Assembly: GCF_964340395.1 (NCBI RefSeq)
Contig: NC_135559.1
Location: forward strand, 3,981,001 to 4,045,000
Direction: 5' to 3'
DNA length: 64,000 nt
DNA from: Glandiceps talaboti
Taxonomy: Eukaryota; Hemichordata; Enteropneusta; Spengelidae
Shown here: positions 57,936-64,000 of the stretch, in pieces
How positions within the stretch are numbered: position 1 is the stretch's first letter
How the letters are laid out: every line of letters begins with the position of its first letter
The notes under the pieces: generated by a model
What the model saw: the letters and a program-made list of their open reading frames with translations, nothing else
Told to the model about the DNA's origin: nothing
The model's database searches: none
Position numbers and translations under genes: made by a program

Positions 57936-60900
57936 CTGTGGGAATGAAACAACAAAAAAATAACGTTATTGAGATGTCTGACCCGATCTAGAATGAAAAG
58001 TCAATCTGTGGGAACGAGAGCACATAGCCGTGACGGTACTGAGATGTCTGATAATTCAGTAAGGAATTTCATTGACAGATATGTTTCGGCCAAACACCAC
58101 ATTTCGATTTATTTGAAAGTGTGATGCTGTAACATGATCGGTTTTGGGTTTACCGGGCACGTACTAATATACCATGTCTACAGTCTTGAGTGAACCACCT
58201 CCAAACGTGCCTTGCCAATGATTGAATACACACAGTCGCAATCGATGAATTCCTTCCTTGCCATAGGGTGCTCATTTCCTTCGGTTGTTGTAAAAGAAAA
58301 GCGTCCAAATATGTGTTGTTAATCTGCAGAACATTTTATTTCCTTGACTATAAAATAGAACAGCCTGATTGGTGTCAAGATTTGGACATTTGCTATCCTA
58401 TACTCAAAACTATAGAAAAACACACGAATGCTGCCAATTATGGGGCATTTCATTTCCTATCAAAAAAGCCTTAAATTGATGCTAAGTTTGGACATCTCAT
58501 TTCTGTTATTATGAAACATATCAGTCTGAAACTGGTGCTAAGCTTGTGGCACTTTATTTCCTATGCCACAAAAGTACACGAATCCGTGACAATTATGGGA
58601 CATTGTTTCATGATGATACGACTTCTTTATAAACATGTTAAATCAGGGGCAATTACGAGGTATTGAAAGTGATGATATATGGGATAGTTTATCTTCTGTG
58701 TTGTAGAACGTGAACAGGACAAAATCAATTCTAGACTATTTCAACTTGCGCAGTAGATTTATTGAGCGATATGAACCTATGTCAGATCGAGACAGTCTTT
58801 CAATTGCCTGTGGGCAGCGATTATGTTTTAAATGCATTCACAATCGAATTAGGTTAACTCATCTAACACCTCGAATAAGAAGAACTCATCATTTGCAGCT
58901 AGCTATTCCCATGATGGTAAGAATGGATGATATGGGAATGTTATACATACAACTATTCTCCATACAATATATGATTCATCATGCTAAATCAACGCTTAGC
59001 GTTTGTTCAGAATAATTTTGGAAATATTATGCCTCGTAAATGCGCATGAACATATTTATACAAAGTACTATAAAAATATTACATATGTGTAAGTAATGTA
59101 CAGTGTATATATTACAGAAGCATGTCCTCTTCGTAAATTATGATTGTCGTGTCATTCCGACTGATGTGTCAACAACATATATGTCCATTTAACTACATAA
59201 AACTTGATTGCTAATAAATCATTCATGTTTATATTTCCCTAACACGCATGTCCACTTCCTGAATATTAATATTCTACTAATATGTTCGTTTGATAAATAA
59301 CCATAATGACTGAAAGATGGTTCAGGGCGAATGGAAAGCCATGGGAGCTGAAGCTATCAGCATTTTGCCCCTGGACAAAACAATATAATCTCGTGGAATC
59401 GCATCCCCTCTTTTATTTCCAAAACTCTGAATAAATCTTAAAAATTCGATGATATTCCTTCTGGTGACAAACGAACAGAATATGTTTGCTGGCTCCTTAT
59501 TACCGCCAGTGCAATTCCTGTTTGGTTTAAATTGCAGGTTAAAGAACGTTAAATTAGATTTACTATTCAGCTACTGTTATATTACTTGTATGCATACATA
59601 GATCACGTGATGGTTACCAAACCCAAGCTCCTCGTATGAGTTTTGCATCGAAATGTAATTTAGGAAAGGGCTTCGTGATTCCGTTAATAATCTTAAACAC
59701 GAAAAGGAAGTGAAGATAGAACACACGACAGGGAAATTTTGATGCTGCTACCGGTGCCATTTTAAATAACATTAACGTTCATATAACGAACGCCAGTATA
59801 TGTATATTATACAGAGTTAAAACAATATTATACATTACATTTATCTAACCAAATGTTTAAACTTTCGTATAAACCTTATTTTGTTAACTATTATTACTCT
59901 AGTTTATATATTTACTAGTTTGTCTTAGCACCAAATAGTTATTTCAGAAAATCCAATGAAGAAATGTAGTTTTCTTGACGAACGCAGTAGATTCTATTCT
60001 ATATTTCATTATATCAATGATCATATTTAGACGTTCTGTAAAATACTTGTGGTTACAATGTACACACTAACATGATATTTCATTTTTGCCCGACATTTTT
60101 ACAAACCATTTCGTAAAGTAAAATGACGGTGACACTGATTATCCAGAATAGTAAAAACAAATCAATAATATTCCATGCGCATTCAACTTTTAAAAAACTT
60201 GCATGTTTGTTTAAAATGCTATGCTCCTGGATTTCATCTTCGGTTGGCATGGTGACCATTGCTATGGACACGATCTTTTCAGAAACGACCATGCACGCAG
60301 CGTGGATATTTTATACATACCACTACTGTAGGTTTGACTGACATTTCAAGAAATGTAATAAATAACTGCTGTAGCATTTTGTTCATTTACATCACAGAAA
60401 TCGTAAAACTTAGATTTAGACCTAAAAGATACTTCAGTACAATTTGTCTACATACAATGAAGGAAGACGATAGCGACCGATGGAAGATTAAGGTTTCTAA
60501 GCTTCTCAGAACTGAACGTTTCAACTGTGTAATAGAATTATGCTTGTAGTCCCAGGCGTCTTTTCCTCTCGTGCTAACCTTTCGTTTTCCGTTTCAAATT
60601 TTTCACCAATTACGGTTTAAATTAAACTCACGGGTCACAGTTCTCTCCGTGACTCTCTGTCATTTGCATAACACGGTAGGATGAGTCGAGTCTCCACTGA
60701 CAAGTTCTCGATCACGGTACACGGTTATCCACATTCACATTTGCCGTAGGTGAAACCTTCTCTGAGAGACAGTATAGTTATCGATTTACACTCCCATACT
60801 TCTCCATCAGTAGATCAAAATCTGAATGCCTGGCGCATTTCTATATATTCATTGTGAAAATGAACACTTCGTAAATATGGGGCCGTTACGGAGTCGAAAA

Positions 60901-61440
60901 GCGATCGAACCGTGACGAACAAATGTATTCACTATCACGGTCTACGCTTGTCTGGCTTCCCCCAAATGAGTTGTACGTTCAGACCTTTGAATTCTGTTGA
61001 CTTTATTTCAACACGTGGTACATTGTACAGATTCTACGAGGGAGTTGGATATCTGATACGGCAAGGTATATCCATACACGCATGTGAGATCTTTAAAAGC
61101 TCATATGGTGGCCCGGTCATATGTTACTTCCTAATGTACCGAAGCCACTATCTCACATACCACCCACCCAACCAAACCAAAGCAAACCTTATACATGTAT
61201 AACGATGCCGTTCGTAAGATGACACTAACAAAGATAAATTACGAATCTCATGATTGGCATTAAATGCAACTTAAGTTAATAAATGTAAATTAGGCTAGAC
61301 ATGAGTTACATTACTGAAGGTTGTGAACACAATAGACGGATGTGTTAACACAACTGTAAAGGTTTCCAGGTCAAATCATCGATGGCAGCCTGAGGTGTTC
61401 TACCACATTTTACATGTATAATTCTTGGAACCGTGTTTTG
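57936..61440. other. Region upstream of the sulfotransferase exon
   Basis: Largely AT-rich with short frames. The stretch next to the acceptor is duplicated: CCTGTGGGAATGA and TTGAGATGTCTGA recur about 70 bp away as TCTGTGGGAACGA and CTGAGATGTCTGA. One possible 5' exon is noted at 60,080-60,292. Confidence 0.45.
60080..60292 (-). other. Candidate membrane-anchor exon (weak)
   Basis: The minus-strand ATG opens a 70-codon frame with a short polar head, a single hydrophobic segment IIDLFLLFWIISVTVILLY and then basic residues, as expected for a type II Golgi anchor. A GTAAAA donor follows the segment, but its phase does not fit the acceptor at 57935, so an intermediate exon would be needed. It may be chance. 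Confidence 0.2.
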
Positions 61441-61482
61441 AATCATAACTCATACGTACGTACATACATGAGAACATAGTAC

Positions 61483-62340
<858 letters not shown>

Positions 62341-64000
62341 TCATTGATCAATGGATGTATGGGTGGATAAACTGACGAATCAAAGGCCTGTTATCATTAA
62401 TGGCTGGTTGAATGAATCAGTCAATTCTATCCCTATTACTACGTGTTTCGCTTACCAACCATTCCCCGACAAAGGATCTCAGAACGAATATGAAAACAAA
62501 CCACGGAAACTCTCGTACGTCATACTCCATATATTATTAGAGCAGAGCACAAAAATAGACAGTTTCTTCCCTAGGCAGATTTGAAATTAGATCGGGATGC
62601 TTCGAACAGAATATGAGATGACACTTAGCGACCTTTGACCTTCATGCTCGATGTGTACAAGTACTACGGTCGTGTTTCAAGAAATGGAATATCGAGGACT
62701 CATTCAAGATCAATTTTTTTTACAATGAACAAATGTACAGGCGATCGATAAAACTCAAATGCCTGGAAGCACGGATTTTTTTTAGATGTCAAATTGTCAA
62801 TGTGCATTTGCAGAATATATGAAAAAAATCCGTGTTGTCGACATACCCAGCATTCTAATTTCTACTCGTCAACCAATATGACAAAACGACAAAATAGCAC
62901 GGTTTCCTGTCACCAAACATCTGATGTAGCTACTTGAACACGTCTTAACTTATCAACATTTCGTGGAAGACCTTTCTCACATTTTTGCATTTTTTCGCAG
63001 ATGTTCATAGTTTCATTGCTATACTTTATATCACCATTCCATCCACTGTGTCGTCAAATTTTTTCTGTATAAAAAGTGATTAAGGTTTAATTAGATAAAT
63101 GATATACATGTATATATACACGGTGCTTCAATCAAATTGTTATGCCAGTGGTCAATTTCGCTATACTAATTACAGTTTGTAAGAAATTCCACACCATGCT
63201 TCGTCTTATTTATCCATATTGATTTCACATCCCTTTTTGATTGCGATATTTTTAATTTGGAATATCATATTTCTAAATTGTTCCATTTAGTGATCGTCGA
63301 CGCACCTTCAAATAACAAGAGGACGAAAAGAATACAAGCACGCTAGAAAGACCGCATGTAGATTTTTTGTAAAAAGACAGTCATTTCAGTAGACCTGACA
63401 TTTTGAAACTAGTGTTATTTAACAGCAAACGCGGAGTTTTTCTCCTTGAAAAAATGGAAGTGAATAAAAAATGGAAGCTTTCTGAAAAGATGCTTAAATG
63501 GTTAGCACATAATTTTGGTACATGTGAAAACTAAAACGATCGTCTAATCTTATCGCAGTCACTCTCGTGCCTGTAGGAGATGACATTCAGCGGTTCGCTT
63601 ACATACACGTCTTTATTTAGCGCCATTCCTCGATGGAATTCTTCATAGCAAAAATATTAGTTAGTGGTGACAAAAATATAACAGCACTACTAATGGTGGC
63701 AGTGGTACGTGTGACCGTACCGGTTACATGTTCACTAATGTGTATAACGGTTGTTAAACTGTGCCGGCCACCTTCATTAAAGGGCGATTATACTGAGTAA
63801 ATTGCTCATGCATCTTCAGTTTAACATAAAAAAGAAAGACCTGAGACAGTCCTTCGGGAAGACCTTCGATTGATTTCCCATTTCCTTCAACCATTTACAC
63901 ACCAAGCATTGATTGACGGACTCAATTGAGCGCGTGAATTTAGAGATGGCGCGAGATAAACGAAGCGAAAAGCTGGAGGTGCTATTTCCATGCAAAGCGG
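62341..64000. other. Right edge of window, no gene seen
   Basis: AT-rich sequence with only short open frames and no recognisable protein motif, RNA gene or repeat. Confidence 0.5.

Noticed and set aside
58710-59015. 101-codon + frame
   Set aside because: It starts at GTG, has no recognisable motif or splice context, and has ordinary AT-rich composition.

Overview
The window is eukaryotic. Its genes have GT-AG introns, poly(A)-type 3' ends and bilaterian protein families, set in AT-rich DNA crowded with long microsatellites, minisatellites, tRNA-derived SINEs and short foldback or MITE-type DNA transposons. Together these suggest a marine invertebrate (lophotrochozoan or invertebrate deuterostome). 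The species cannot be fixed from the sequence alone.

Layout. (1) 1-11,120: two Rho-family small GTPase genes in tandem on the + strand. The first lacks its 5' exons, which lie left of the window. The second is complete (5 coding exons, 203 aa, C-terminal CQLL). (2) 11,121-15,294: repeats, a MITE with a perfect 10-bp target duplication, and two perfect NRF1-type palindromes in a tandem duplication. (3) 15,295-17,088: a long single-exon gene that joins an endonuclease/exonuclease/phosphatase (EEP) domain, an OTU-like cysteine-protease domain and a C-terminal coiled coil. (4) 19,263-54,490: a cluster of eight NEU1-type (lysosomal sialidase-like) genes. Seven are on + and one on -. All have the same three-exon structure: a ~600-690 bp first exon with signal peptide, an invariant 95-bp second exon, and a 402/405-bp last exon. 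(5) 56,828-57,935 (-): the large last exon of a Gal3ST-type carbohydrate sulfotransferase; its 5' exon(s) were not securely located. (6) 58,000-64,000: no convincing gene, one very large compound microsatellite.

The sialidase cluster is the main biological content. Gene pairs differ in age: genes 3 and 4 are a recent ~4.1-kb tandem duplication, and genes 1 and 2 share an almost identical last exon despite diverged first exons. Residues matching the sialidase arginine triad, the Tyr/Glu nucleophile pair and the acid/base Asp are kept in all eight. Residues around the first active-site loop vary by subgroup. The human NEU1 C-terminal lysosomal sorting tail is absent from all eight, so they may be secreted or luminal glycosidases. 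Intron 2 of gene 2 (and of gene 1) holds decayed tandem copies of the 95-bp exon. The neighbouring sulfotransferase also acts on glycans, but a functional link is only inference.

The gene models come from reading splice sites and protein similarity by eye; no alignment or database search was run.
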